Source: Liquidambar formosana
Lineage: Eukaryota; Streptophyta; Magnoliopsida; Saxifragales; Altingiaceae
Length of the DNA stretch: 64,000 bases
Reading direction: 5' to 3'
Assembly: GCA_039720395.1 (NCBI GenBank)
Contig: CM077822.1
Span: forward strand, 19,054,589-19,118,588
Shown: positions 11,451 to 22,400 of the stretch, one piece after another
Layout of the letters: each line of letters starts with the position of its first letter
How positions within the stretch are numbered: position 1 is the stretch's first letter
Notes under the pieces: model-generated
What the model was told of the DNA's origin: nothing
The model's input: only the letters and a program-made list of their open reading frames with translations
Databases searched by the model: none
Program-made: the position numbers and the translations under genes

Positions 11451-14400
11451 ATGGCTTCCAAGAAGGCTCAAATTGCTTACGACAAGAAAGGGGATGCCGC
11501 AAACAGAAACACTTCGACTGGTAGCAACACCTCTATGGGTCCAATGACTCGTAGCAAATCCAAGGTAGCTACTTTGCCAAGTGCTTCGAACATGCCACCC
11601 GCGAAGCGCTCTCAAGACGCTACAAAGGCGCGAACCGTCATCTCTTTAGCCACTTTGGGTGCAAAAAAGGATGCAACGACATCCTCAAGGAAAATGGCAA
11701 CAACTTCGAGAGATTCACTATCCGGGGAGAAAACTTCATTTTCTGTCTCAGACGCTAACTCAAGCACAGGGTCTTCTCCAGGATCCCCAGGATCCTCTCA
11801 ACGGGCAGTTAGTTCGGAGTTCTCTGAGTCATTTTCGCAATTCGACTCCATGGTCATGCCAGTAATGATGACGGTCCCTACTACTTCTACAGAAGAGAAA
11901 TTCGCTGAGATGGAGCGTGTTGTCGCGGAGCTTGTTAAGGCAAATAAGGAGAAAGACCTTCAAATTGCGTCTCTCATGAATAAACTGGAAGCACACAATG
12001 TTGGAGAATCTAGTCAAGGTCATACACACCCTCCCGGCTTCACTCCTCAAAACATCCCAGCCTTTGAGATCCCAAATAGGTCCACAGCGGTGCCGCAGGC
12101 TAACCCATCACCCCAAGCTACTTCTATTGCTTCATTGTCCGTGGAACAACTTCAAGACATGATAGCAAACACCATCAAAGCGCAGTACGGGAACTCTTCA
12201 CAAAATACACCCGTATACTCAAAGCCATACACCAAGCGGATCGACAATATGAGGATGCCTTCTGGGCACCAACCACCTAAGTTTCTACAATTTGATGGTA
12301 AGGGCAATCCAAGGCAGCATCTTGCTCATTTCGTGGAGACTTGTAATAATGCTGGCACAGAAGGGGACTTGCTTGTTAAACAATTCGTGCGTTCTCTTAA
12401 AGGAAACGCGTTCGATTGGTACACCGATATTGAGCCTCAATCTATTGACAGCTGGGAACAAATGGAACGGGAGTTTAAAAATCGATATTTTAGCACTCGC
12501 CGCACGGTGAGCATGATTGAACTCACAAATACTAAGCAGTGGAAAGACGAACCTGTTATCGACTACATAAACCGGTGGCGTACGTTGAGCTTAGATTGCA
12601 AGGATCAACTGTCAGAGATATCGGCTGTGGAGATGTGCATACAAGGCATGCATTGGGGTCTACTTTACATCCTTCAAGGGATCAAGCCCCACACCTTTGA
12701 AGAATTGGCTACCCGAGCTCACGACATGGAACTTAGTATTTCTAGTCATGGCAACGACAAGCCTCCTATCGTCGATAGACAAAAAGAAAGGAAAGAAGTG
12801 AAGAGAAATGATAAGTCTTCAAAGAACGTCACGAAGGAAGCAATGGCAGTAAATGTAGTTCCTATTAAGATATCTGGGAGAGAGAAAATGAAAGAAGAAA
12901 AGAAAGCCGAGCGACGCCAAGAGAGTGATAAGCGTTATCCAACTCTGAAAGAAATGGAAGAGAAAGAATACCCTTTTCCAGATTCTGACATGCCTGGTAT
13001 GCTTGAAGATTTGTTAGAGAAAAAGGTGATCGAACTCCCAGAATGCAAACGACCTCAAGAAATGGGACGCGTTGATAATCCAAGGTACTGCAAATATCAT
13101 CGCATCGTCAGCCATCCGGTAGAGAAGTGCTTTGTTCTAAAGGAATTGATTGTGAGCCTGGCGAAAGCAGGAAAGATTGACTTAGATCTTGAAGGCATAG
13201 CAGAAGCAAATCATACTGCCGTCTCTTTTGGACCACCTAGTTATAAGTGCATTTCATCAAAGACGTCGACGAACGCAACAATGCAGGGGGCATGCTTTCA
13301 GACACTTCAATTTGGGTCACTTGTCCCTATGAAGGTTCCATTTGTAATTGATGATATGAAGGTTCCACTTGTAATTGGTGATTCAATATCTGATTCTAAA
13401 GCTCATGTTGCCGACGAAGAAGGATGGACACTTGTTACACGACGGAAGCCGCAGAGACTACTTTTATCTCAACCCCGACAAGACTGGCCAAAAAAGAGGC
13501 AAGCTAATGTGAATCCGCTTTCCTACTCGAAAAATGTGGTTTTTAAAAGAGCTACGACTCAATGTGCTGAGATTGGTGAGGAAGAATCCTATGTTCAAAA
13601 AGCTCGAGCATTTGTTACCCTACGAGAGTTCTTCCCAAAGGGTTTCTTGGAAGACGATATAACCGAAGCAACTCACATGGTTTCATGCTATGAGATTCAT
13701 GATAAAGAGGAGTCTTCTAAGGATGAAGAAGAGGTGTTAGACACTCCCGCGACTGATAGCGATTCTAATCGGGTTTCTATAAAATCTGAAACTTCCGCCT
13801 CTTTAGAGAAGCTACCAGCGCAATTTAGTCTACAAGACGCATTGCGACTTCCCCAATCAATGCGAGAAGCGCTAACCAAAGCTCTCGAAGAGCCTAACAA
13901 GTTTGTTTCTGAAAAAGGAGAACTAGATGAGAACTCTATTGCATGCACTTCTTGCTGCACAGCCATTGCTTTCTCTGATGAAGATTTACAACTGGGTTCC
14001 AAACCTCACAACCGTCCACTCTTCGTATCTGGTTACTTACAGGAACAGAAAGTCAATCGCATCCTTATTGATGGAGGTTCGGCTGTTAATATTATGCCAA
14101 AGCTAACAATGAAACAATTGGGGATTGCGGTCGCAGACTTAACTCAAAGTCGATTGATGATACAAGGGTTCAACCAAGGAGGGCAACGTGCAATTGGCAT
14201 GATCCGTCTAAGCCTCGCTATTGGAGAATTGATCTCGAGTACATTGTTCCATGTGATCGATTCAAAAACATCTTACAATCTACTTTTGGGTCGGCCTTGG
14301 GTGCATGAGAACGGAGTGGTTCCATCAACACTTCATCAGTGCTTCAAGTTTTACAAGAACGGAGAGCCAAAGAAGGTTAATGCTGATGTCAAACCGTTCA

Positions 14401-17400
14401 CTGAGGCGGAAACCTATTTCGCTGATGCAAAGTTTTATGAAGACTCTGGTGCTGTACGTGAAGTTCTTCCCATTGAGATTCCGTCCATAGGGAAGATGAA
14501 GCATAGAAAGGATAGACAAGATAATCCACCTATAGCAAAGAATATCGTTGTTAAAACCAATGACCTAGCCCCAAATAGTTCTCCTGAAGAAGAAAGATCA
14601 AATTCAAAGGCTCTTTGCACTTCTCCAATATATCGGTATGTTCCTATATCTCGACGAAAGGAGGGGGAATCCCCGTTCGTCGAATGTTCAAAGATGCAAG
14701 TGGATAAGGCAAAGCATTCTCGAGAGCTAGAAGAAGGAGATCTTCACGTCCTTAAAGGAGGAATGACAATGCCCCTTACAACTGTAAGTCCGCGAACCAA
14801 AGTTAACAAATCATTAAAAGGATTTGTTAGGTCCTCAGGATCATCAACAGAACATGGCATTCTCTCTGATAAGCAAATTAGTGAAGGGTTTGATCCAAAA
14901 GCATACAAGTTACTAGCCAAATCTGGTTATGATTTTGCTAATCCTATGCCATTGGGAGAACTAAATGTAGAGGTGACTGGAGAAAGAATCCATGGCTTGA
15001 ATGAGACACAAAAGAAGTTGAAGCAAAAAGGTTATGCTATCGATCCTCCCAAAGTTGGTCTTGGTTTTGTGCCTCCACAACCTATCCGAATCTCTTCTAA
15101 GGGAAAAGGAAAGGAAGTAAGCACGCAACACATAACAGTTGAGGTGGTTGAGGAAGCTAAGAGAAATTATCAAAAGTCTGCACCTCGTATTCTCGCATTC
15201 AATCGCATAAAAAATTCAGCTACTCGAGTCTCCGTCTTTCGCAGGCTAAGCGTTTTCAAAAGCAGAAAAAGGGATTCAAGTTGTTACCAACATAAATCGG
15301 TCTTCGATCGAATTGGGACTCCAAGTTCTTCATCAAAAAGTAAACAATGTCTCAGGAAAAAAGAGAAAGATTTGATAGAAGTAAAGGATGACAAAGAAAC
15401 CTGTAGTTTAATCCCATCTCGCATGAAACGTCGATCGACATTGGTGGTTAATGTAGGGGATACTCTCAAGGCTAGACGTTGCACTACAGTGTTTACTCGC
15501 CAGCAAGAAGATCATAACCAAGAGGATGATGAAGGGGAGGAGATTCAAGCTGTCTACCACATTACCGTTGATGTAGACTCTAGTTCAGAATCCTCAGATG
15601 ACAAACTTGAGCATGCCCCTCGAGCATTAGATGACGGTGGGCAATCCACGGTAGATGAACTTAAGGAACTCAACTTGGGCACAAATGACGATCCCCGACC
15701 AATCTTTGTGAGTGCACTTTTGTCTCCCAAAGAAGAGAAACAATACTTCGAACTCTTGTTAGAGTATCGAGATGTTTTCGCATGGTCGTACAAAGAAATG
15801 CCGGGTCTTAACCCAAAAGTAGCAGTCCACTATCTCGCTGTCAAGAATGGAGTTCGTCCAATCAAGCAGGCCCAACGCCGCTTCCGGCCAGAACTTGTTC
15901 CACAAATAGAAACTGAGATCAACAAATTGATTGAAGCAGGATTCATTAGAGAGGTAAAATACCCAACGTGGATTGCCAATATTGTCCCAGTCCAGAAGAA
16001 GAACGGACAAATTCGCATTTGTGTGGATTTTCGAGACTTGAACAACGCATGCCCAAAAGATGACTTCCCTTTACCCATCATTGAGCTCATGGTTGATGCA
16101 ACAGCGGGACATGAGGCACTGTCTTTTATGGATGGCTCATCTGGCTACAACCAAATAAGAATGGCGCCAAAAGATGAGGAACTTACTGCCTTTCGTACAC
16201 CAAAAGGTATTTACTGTTACAAAGTAATGCCATTTGGGTTAAAGAATGCTGGCGCGACTTACCAACGTGCAATGCAAAGGATCTTTGATGATATGTTGCA
16301 CAAAAATATTGAATGCTATGTGGATGACGTGGTAGTTAAATCTAAGAAAAGGGAGGATCATCTACAAGATCTACGCATAGTATTCAATCGGTTGAGAAGA
16401 TACCAGCTCAAGATGAACCCCCTTAAGTGTGCTTTTGGAGTCACTTCGGGAAAATTTCTCGGCTTCATTGTGAGGCATCGAGGAATTGAGGTGGACCAAT
16501 CCAAAATTGATGCCATAAGGAACATGCCTGAACCAAGGAATTTGAAAGAGCTTAGAAGCCTTCAAGGTCGACTTGCATATATCCGTCGGTTTATCTCAAA
16601 CCTAGCCGGGCGTTGCCAACCCTTCAATCGGCTTATGAAGAAAGGGACTCAATTTGAGTGGGACCAAGCTTGCAGCAATGCTTTAAGAAGCATTAAGGAC
16701 TATTTGCTCAGTCCTCCTGTTTTAGGCGCGCCTATGCCAGGAAAGCAGCTTATACTCTATATTGCTGCACAAGAGCTATCACTTGGGGCCCTTCTCGCAC
16801 AAGAAAATGACGAAGGTAAAGAGAAAGCTTTGTATTACCTTAGTCGAACTCTCACTGAATCTGAGATAAAATACTCTCCCATCGAGAAAATGTGCCTTTC
16901 TCTTATCTTTTCAATTAAAAAGTTGAGGCATTACATGCAAGCATACACAGTACGCTTGATAGCTCGAGCAGACCCAGTGAAGTACGTATTATCAAGGCCT
17001 GTCATCCCAGGGAAACTAGCAAGGTGGTCTATTCTACTTAATGAGTTTGAGATCATCTATGTCCCACAGAAAGCAATCAAGGGGCAAGCTTTAGCAGACT
17101 TCTTAGCAGACCACCCAATTCCTGCAGACTGGGAGATTTCTGATGATTTGCCTGATGAAGACGTCTTCTACATTGAAACTCTTCCCCCGTGGATGATGTT
17201 CTTTGATGGAGCTGCACGTTCAGATGGTGCAGGAGCAGGCGTAATCTTCGTTTCCCCCCAAAGACAAATATTACCATATTCATTTGTCCTCACCGAGTTG
17301 TGTTCAAACAATATGGCAGAATATCAAGCTTTGATAATTGGACTTGAAATGGCTGTTGAAATGAAGATCACAGAACTTGAGATTTATGGGGACTCCAAAT

Positions 17401-18941
17401 TGGTGATCAACCAGCTTTTGATGGAGTATGATGTTAAGAAAGATAACTTGATCCCTTACTTTAAACATGCTACTCAGTTGTTGCTAAAATTCGACAACGT
17501 CACACTAGAGCATGTCCCTAGAAAGGAGAACCAAATAGCTGATGCCCTTGCTAACCTTGCCGCAGTCTTGGCATTGCCTGAGGATGAAGCTGTGGATGTC
17601 CCGGTCTGTCAAAGGTGGATATTACCTGCACTACCTGAAACTCAACAAGAAGATACAAATGCAATTTCAGTATTCGCAATTGAAACTGAAGATTGGCGGC
17701 AACCAATAATTGATTACTTACAACATGGGAAGTTGCCAGAAGACCCACGCCATAGAACCGAGATACGACGTCGAGCACCACGTTTCATTTTCTACAAAGA
17801 AACACTCTACCGTCGGTCTTTTGATGGGGTATTCCTTCGATGTTTAGGAGAGGAGGAAGCAACTCAAGCATTGGAAGAAGCTCACTCAGGCATTTGTGGT
17901 GCTCACCAATCAGGCCCAAAACTGCATTTTCGGGTAAAAAGAATGGGGTACTATTGGCCAACTATGGTCCATGATTCCATAGAGTACGCCAAGAGATGTC
18001 AGGCTTGTCAATTTCATGCCAATCTCATACACCAACCACCGGAACCATTGCATCCCACGGTAGCTTCGTGGCCATTTGACGCATGGGGTCTAGATGTAGT
18101 CGGTCCTTTCAAAAACAAGTCGTCTGCCGGCCATGAATACATACTTGCAGCGACTGACTACTTTTCGAAGTGGGCAGAAGCAGTACCTCTCAAGGAAGTT
18201 AAGAAGGAAACAGTGGTGGATTTTATCAAATGTCACATTATCTATCGATACGGGGTACCTCGTTACATAGTGACCGACAATGGGAAACCCTTCTATAATC
18301 GCCTAATGAGTCAATTAGGCGAACAATTTGGCTTCAAGCAACATAAGTCTTCTATGTACAATGCTCCAGCCAATGGTCTTGCCGAAGCTTTCAACAAAAC
18401 TCTCTGCAATCTTCTCAAAAAAGTGGTAAACAGGTCGAAGAAGGATTGGCATGAAAGACTTGGAGAAGCTCTTTGGGCATATCGCACGACACATCGAACG
18501 CCCACCCAAGCCACTCCGTATTCTTTGGTCTATGGTGTTGAAGCAGTTCTCCCACTGGAAAAGCAAATTCCCTCGTTAAGGATCGCTATTCAAGAAGGCC
18601 TTACCACTGAAGACAATGCCCGTCTACGATTAGAAGAGTTAGAAGCCTTAGATGAGAGGAGACTCGAAGCACAACAAAGGTTGGAATGTTACCAAGCTCG
18701 TCTTTCCAGAGCATTTAACAAAAAGGTTCGACTTCGTTCATTTCAGGTGGGAGACTTGGTGCTTGCTGTCCGAAGACCAATAATCACTACCCATCGAACC
18801 GGAAACAAGTTTCTCTCGAAGTGGGATGGACCATACGTGGTTCAAGAGGTCTACACTAGTGGTGCATACAAATTGGTTGATGGAGATGGGCTAAGGATTG
18901 GCCCTATCAATGGCAGGTTCTTGAAACGTTATTATCCTTGA
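11451..18941 (+). CDS. Gag-Pol polyprotein, Tat-type Ty3/gypsy
   Basis: A single open frame of 2496 codons from the first ATG after the LTR (MASKKAQIAYDKK). The frame upstream of 11451 has no ATG and runs into the LTR. Domains by residue: retrotransposon Gag at about 270-430; a CKYH...SHPVEKC zinc-knuckle-like motif near 547; aspartic protease with LIDGGSAVNIMP (D874); reverse transcriptase from about 1500 with YVDD (1625-1626); RT-linked RNase H; a second, archaeal-type RNase H starting FFDGAARSDGAGAG (D1919); integrase with an H/C zinc finger near 2145, catalytic LDVVGP (D2215), TDNG and a downstream Glu. No chromodomain is seen. A spacer of over 500 residues between protease and RT has no recognised domain. 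The frame ends KRYYP-stop. Confidence 0.95.
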   Translation: MASKKAQIAYDKKGDAANRNTSTGSNTSMGPMTRSKSKVATLPSASNMPPAKRSQDATKARTVISLATLGAKKDATTSSRKMATTSRDSLSGEKTSFSVSDANSSTGSSPGSPGSSQRAVSSEFSESFSQFDSMVMPVMMTVPTTSTEEKFAEMERVVAELVKANKEKDLQIASLMNKLEAHNVGESSQGHTHPPGFTPQNIPAFEIPNRSTAVPQANPSPQATSIASLSVEQLQDMIANTIKAQYGNSSQNTPVYSKPYTKRIDNMRMPSGHQPPKFLQFDGKGNPRQHLAHFVETCNNAGTEGDLLVKQFVRSLKGNAFDWYTDIEPQSIDSWEQMEREFKNRYFSTRRTVSMIELTNTKQWKDEPVIDYINRWRTLSLDCKDQLSEISAVEMCIQGMHWGLLYILQGIKPHTFEELATRAHDMELSISSHGNDKPPIVDRQKERKEVKRNDKSSKNVTKEAMAVNVVPIKISGREKMKEEKKAERRQESDKRYPTLKEMEEKEYPFPDSDMPGMLEDLLEKKVIELPECKRPQEMGRVDNPRYCKYHRIVSHPVEKCFVLKELIVSLAKAGKIDLDLEGIAEANHTAVSFGPPSYKCISSKTSTNATMQGACFQTLQFGSLVPMKVPFVIDDMKVPLVIGDSISDSKAHVADEEGWTLVTRRKPQRLLLSQPRQDWPKKRQANVNPLSYSKNVVFKRATTQCAEIGEEESYVQKARAFVTLREFFPKGFLEDDITEATHMVSCYEIHDKEESSKDEEEVLDTPATDSDSNRVSIKSETSASLEKLPAQFSLQDALRLPQSMREALTKALEEPNKFVSEKGELDENSIACTSCCTAIAFSDEDLQLGSKPHNRPLFVSGYLQEQKVNRILIDGGSAVNIMPKLTMKQLGIAVADLTQSRLMIQGFNQGGQRAIGMIRLSLAIGELISSTLFHVIDSKTSYNLLLGRPWVHENGVVPSTLHQCFKFYKNGEPKKVNADVKPFTEAETYFADAKFYEDSGAVREVLPIEIPSIGKMKHRKDRQDNPPIAKNIVVKTNDLAPNSSPEEERSNSKALCTSPIYRYVPISRRKEGESPFVECSKMQVDKAKHSRELEEGDLHVLKGGMTMPLTTVSPRTKVNKSLKGFVRSSGSSTEHGILSDKQISEGFDPKAYKLLAKSGYDFANPMPLGELNVEVTGERIHGLNETQKKLKQKGYAIDPPKVGLGFVPPQPIRISSKGKGKEVSTQHITVEVVEEAKRNYQKSAPRILAFNRIKNSATRVSVFRRLSVFKSRKRDSSCYQHKSVFDRIGTPSSSSKSKQCLRKKEKDLIEVKDDKETCSLIPSRMKRRSTLVVNVGDTLKARRCTTVFTRQQEDHNQEDDEGEEIQAVYHITVDVDSSSESSDDKLEHAPRALDDGGQSTVDELKELNLGTNDDPRPIFVSALLSPKEEKQYFELLLEYRDVFAWSYKEMPGLNPKVAVHYLAVKNGVRPIKQAQRRFRPELVPQIETEINKLIEAGFIREVKYPTWIANIVPVQKKNGQIRICVDFRDLNNACPKDDFPLPIIELMVDATAGHEALSFMDGSSGYNQIRMAPKDEELTAFRTPKGIYCYKVMPFGLKNAGATYQRAMQRIFDDMLHKNIECYVDDVVVKSKKREDHLQDLRIVFNRLRRYQLKMNPLKCAFGVTSGKFLGFIVRHRGIEVDQSKIDAIRNMPEPRNLKELRSLQGRLAYIRRFISNLAGRCQPFNRLMKKGTQFEWDQACSNALRSIKDYLLSPPVLGAPMPGKQLILYIAAQELSLGALLAQENDEGKEKALYYLSRTLTESEIKYSPIEKMCLSLIFSIKKLRHYMQAYTVRLIARADPVKYVLSRPVIPGKLARWSILLNEFEIIYVPQKAIKGQALADFLADHPIPADWEISDDLPDEDVFYIETLPPWMMFFDGAARSDGAGAGVIFVSPQRQILPYSFVLTELCSNNMAEYQALIIGLEMAVEMKITELEIYGDSKLVINQLLMEYDVKKDNLIPYFKHATQLLLKFDNVTLEHVPRKENQIADALANLAAVLALPEDEAVDVPVCQRWILPALPETQQEDTNAISVFAIETEDWRQPIIDYLQHGKLPEDPRHRTEIRRRAPRFIFYKETLYRRSFDGVFLRCLGEEEATQALEEAHSGICGAHQSGPKLHFRVKRMGYYWPTMVHDSIEYAKRCQACQFHANLIHQPPEPLHPTVASWPFDAWGLDVVGPFKNKSSAGHEYILAATDYFSKWAEAVPLKEVKKETVVDFIKCHIIYRYGVPRYIVTDNGKPFYNRLMSQLGEQFGFKQHKSSMYNAPANGLAEAFNKTLCNLLKKVVNRSKKDWHERLGEALWAYRTTHRTPTQATPYSLVYGVEAVLPLEKQIPSLRIAIQEGLTTEDNARLRLEELEALDERRLEAQQRLECYQARLSRAFNKKVRLRSFQVGDLVLAVRRPIITTHRTGNKFLSKWDGPYVVQEVYTSGAYKLVDGDGLRIGPINGRFLKRYYP

Positions 18942-19454
18942 GAATTGCACTACGCTCCTTATCGCACGAGCTTAAACTGCAAGTTACTCTTAAACTCGTA
19001 TGAGTATAAACTGCATAGAGCAACAAAAAAAAAAAAAGTGCTCGTTGAATTGAAAACCTGAAAGGGCGATTCAAGCAAAAGTTAGAGCGTAAAAAAAAAA
19101 AAAAATAAAAAAATAAAATAAAATAAAATAATTGAACTACGTTATGACTTGATCCCTTCTTTATGGAGGGTACGTAGGCAGCTTGAGGAGTCACTCACCT
19201 CAAGTTCAGTCACAACATGGACAAAAACAAATTTTCCCCATCAATGAGGTTGCATGTAGTCAAAGGCATATAGATTAGATAAATTGGAGTTCATATACAT
19301 ATTCTAGTTACAGATAGAGGATGGAATCAAGAAATGCTTTCATTTTTATTGATAAGTGTTTTGGCTAGCAAAGAAAACTTAGCCTTATTACATAACTCAA
19401 AGGAAGAAAGCTCAAATGAAATACAAAAGAAATCTCATGTGCCAAAACAATCCA
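18942..19454. other. Spacer between gag-pol and antisense ORF
   Basis: Non-coding, with A-rich runs at about 19025-19037 and 19091-19131. The 3' ends of the two converging ORFs lie 513 bp apart, so transcripts from each could overlap here if termination is late. Confidence 0.6.
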
Positions 19455-22400
19455 TCACATCCATGCCAAATCTTTAAGCTCACTACGTTGACTCTCTAAT
19501 ATGTCTTGCAGCGCCCTTAAGGTTGTAGCGTCAACATCACTCAATACTGGAGTCTTGGCGATTACGTCTTCTTCTTCTCGTATACGAGACACGTCTCCTT
19601 GCCTATGAGAAAGCTGCACTTCACTGTTTGAAATTGATGCATGGAGTTGTCCTATCTGTATGCCCAAGTCCTCTAGTTCTTTCTTCAATGCTTCTCTTCT
19701 AGATTCTGCATTAACCAAGTCCGCTCGTAGTGAGTTGATACGCTGTGCTTCTACACTCTCGAGAGTTATTGCATCAGCAAGGCGAAGCCTAATGTTAACC
19801 AACTTTTGATTTTGTGCATCCGGAGATATCTTTTCAGAGTAGGCTGACTGGATAGAAATAAAGTGGGCGGCATCCTCCATGAACTTCTGAACTCGGTTTC
19901 TTAATGGAGACGCATCCACTCCGTTGTTTTCAATAGCTATAAAGAGTTCATCAAACTTCACACTTAATGATGGAAGCATCTCGAGGGGAGCCTTTAGCAC
20001 TTTCTCTTTAATACTGTCTCCCAACATTAATGCCGCTCGGCGTTGTGCATTGGAAATGAGGGTGTTAACATCAAACACAGAAGCTGCAGAAAGAGTGGTG
20101 CGACGTGGTGCAAAAGCAGTGTTATTCTGAACTCCATATTCATTTGAGGGGGAGTTGTAGCCACATTTGGCGCCTTCAGAATTAGAGCCGTGGATGTTTT
20201 GGGATATCGGCGATGATTGGTTTTGTCGACATTTTGCTCTCCTAGCAATTAGCTCAAATGAAGTCGGCCCTGAAAACGAATCTTCACTACAATTTGGCTT
20301 CTTGACAACTGGGGCACTGTCGTCCTCCACCTGCATCAAAGGGGTGTCAAGGTTATCATTCTCAACAAGATCATGGACAGCAGATACAATTTCTGGGTCC
20401 ATTATGAGACAACAAAGAGCTTTGAGATATTCTGGGTCATCATAATCAATAATTGATGTGGGAGAATGAATACTCACCATGTCATTTTGGTTAATAGAAT
20501 ATGGAAGCATCGGGCTCTTCTCACAAATCCCTTCGGGAACCTCATTAGACATCCTTGAGCCTTGGTTCCCATGATCAACCTCCCCCTTTTGCTTCTTACG
20601 CCTCCAAAACTGCTCTGAAGCACTTTTGCTATTTTCTAAATCTTCAGAATCAGGCATAGTTTTGCCTTTTTCAAGAGTACTAGGGGGCAGTTGGCAAGGT
20701 CGATAAGTTGGAGTTCGTTGGCTATCAGTGCCTCCACTAACAGAAGTCTCATCTGGAATTATATTAGGACTTGTTTGAACAATCGATTTCGGGACAGGAT
20801 CAATCTTCCTCTTTAGGACTATAGTCAACTCACTTGGCCGTTTTAGAGTGGGCTTTTCTGTGCTAGGGCTTGTCTCGACTGGATGATCAGATGATCTTGT
20901 AAATATTTGAGTCCACCACTCAACATATTCCCTCGTACTTAAAACTGAATGCTCACTTGGTCGAGCTGGTGTTGCAAGTTGGGATTTTGTACAAAGTTTA
21001 ATAGAATGACGCCAAAACTGGATCACCTGTTCCAAGGAACCTGTACGGTAGTCATCTTTAATCTCCCGAGGAATGTGTTGATGAAACCCAAATTGCCTCC
21101 CAAATCTATGAGGGTTATATGGCTGAACGAGGTGAAGACCACCGCGACGAGAAGCTAAGTAACATGAGCGTTGGCTTATGAAATACTCACTTTGGGAATT
21201 GGACAAGTTCCCATCATCAACAAGAATCCCCTGCTGATCCTTGGTTAATGCAAGCCGATACATCTCTAACTTGGTGGTGGAATGGAAAAGCCTTCGAGCC
21301 TCCTTGTCCTCAAAAGTTTTCGCTGCCCCTTCCCCCGATATTCTAACCATCCGAGGCGCTGATGTAGACCGCGGTCGAGTGAAATGTGTATCAAAGTATT
21401 CTGCTAACCATCCGTACAAATAGTGAGCAGGGAATACGGGATTACACTTGCTAGGGTTTGAAGAGGAGCCAATTTCCCCAAGACCTTGATAGATGCTTGC
21501 CAAGACCGGGATCGCAAGGTCGTACCGAGTGCCGCGTGCCATTAAGCTCGCAACCTTGAAGACTCCAGGGCGAATAAGGTTGGAAACCTTGCCGGGGAAA
21601 ACGAACTCACATAGCCAACATGAAAGGAATGCCGCCAAATATGTCTCCTCTTTAACATCACTCTCCACTTTTAGTGTGACAAAAGGAGCCTCTCCTTCTT
21701 TCGAGCGTTCCTGCGGAGGGTCAATAAGTCCAGACGGGTTATGAGAAGATCTGGCTCTTGCAGTTCTTTTTGACGTTCTCCTACTTGGAGGCTTCTGATA
21801 CCTGGAGGGACCTTTAAACCAAAAGTCCACCCATTTAGAAGAAGATACATTGTGGGGGCCACCGTGCTCAAGACAAAGTTGATGAAATGCCGAAAACAGG
21901 TGCTTGCAGCTTCGTGAGAGGAGAATAGCCTCTTGAGCACTAGGGACCACCTCGTCGTAAAAGGAGCCATACACAGGAAGACCGCCTATCAAGCGAAGAT
22001 CCCACAGAGAAATTGAGAGTTCCCCAGCCGAGGTATGAAGAGTGTTGGTCTCCGGACACCAAAATTCGCAAAAAGCTTGGATGACATTCACACTCCGATC
22101 ATAGGTGAACAAGGAAGCAAAGACTGCATCATAGATTTTAGCGTCAACAAGAGTGTGGCGATTACGACTGAGCACATCTTCTAACCATTCCCAATAATTG
22201 GGAATGAAAGAAAATTCCCCAACATATTTAAGTGAAGATCCCTTTGAAGTGGACATCCAACTCGCTACACCAGTAATTATTCGGTGGCTTAGAAGGTCAA
22301 ACGAGCTCGAACGAGCATCCTTGGAGTCAAGCGTAGGCTGCAGTGTAAGCACTTGTGAAGAAGTTCCAAGTGGAGTAACATTGGAAGGGTAGAAGAGCTC

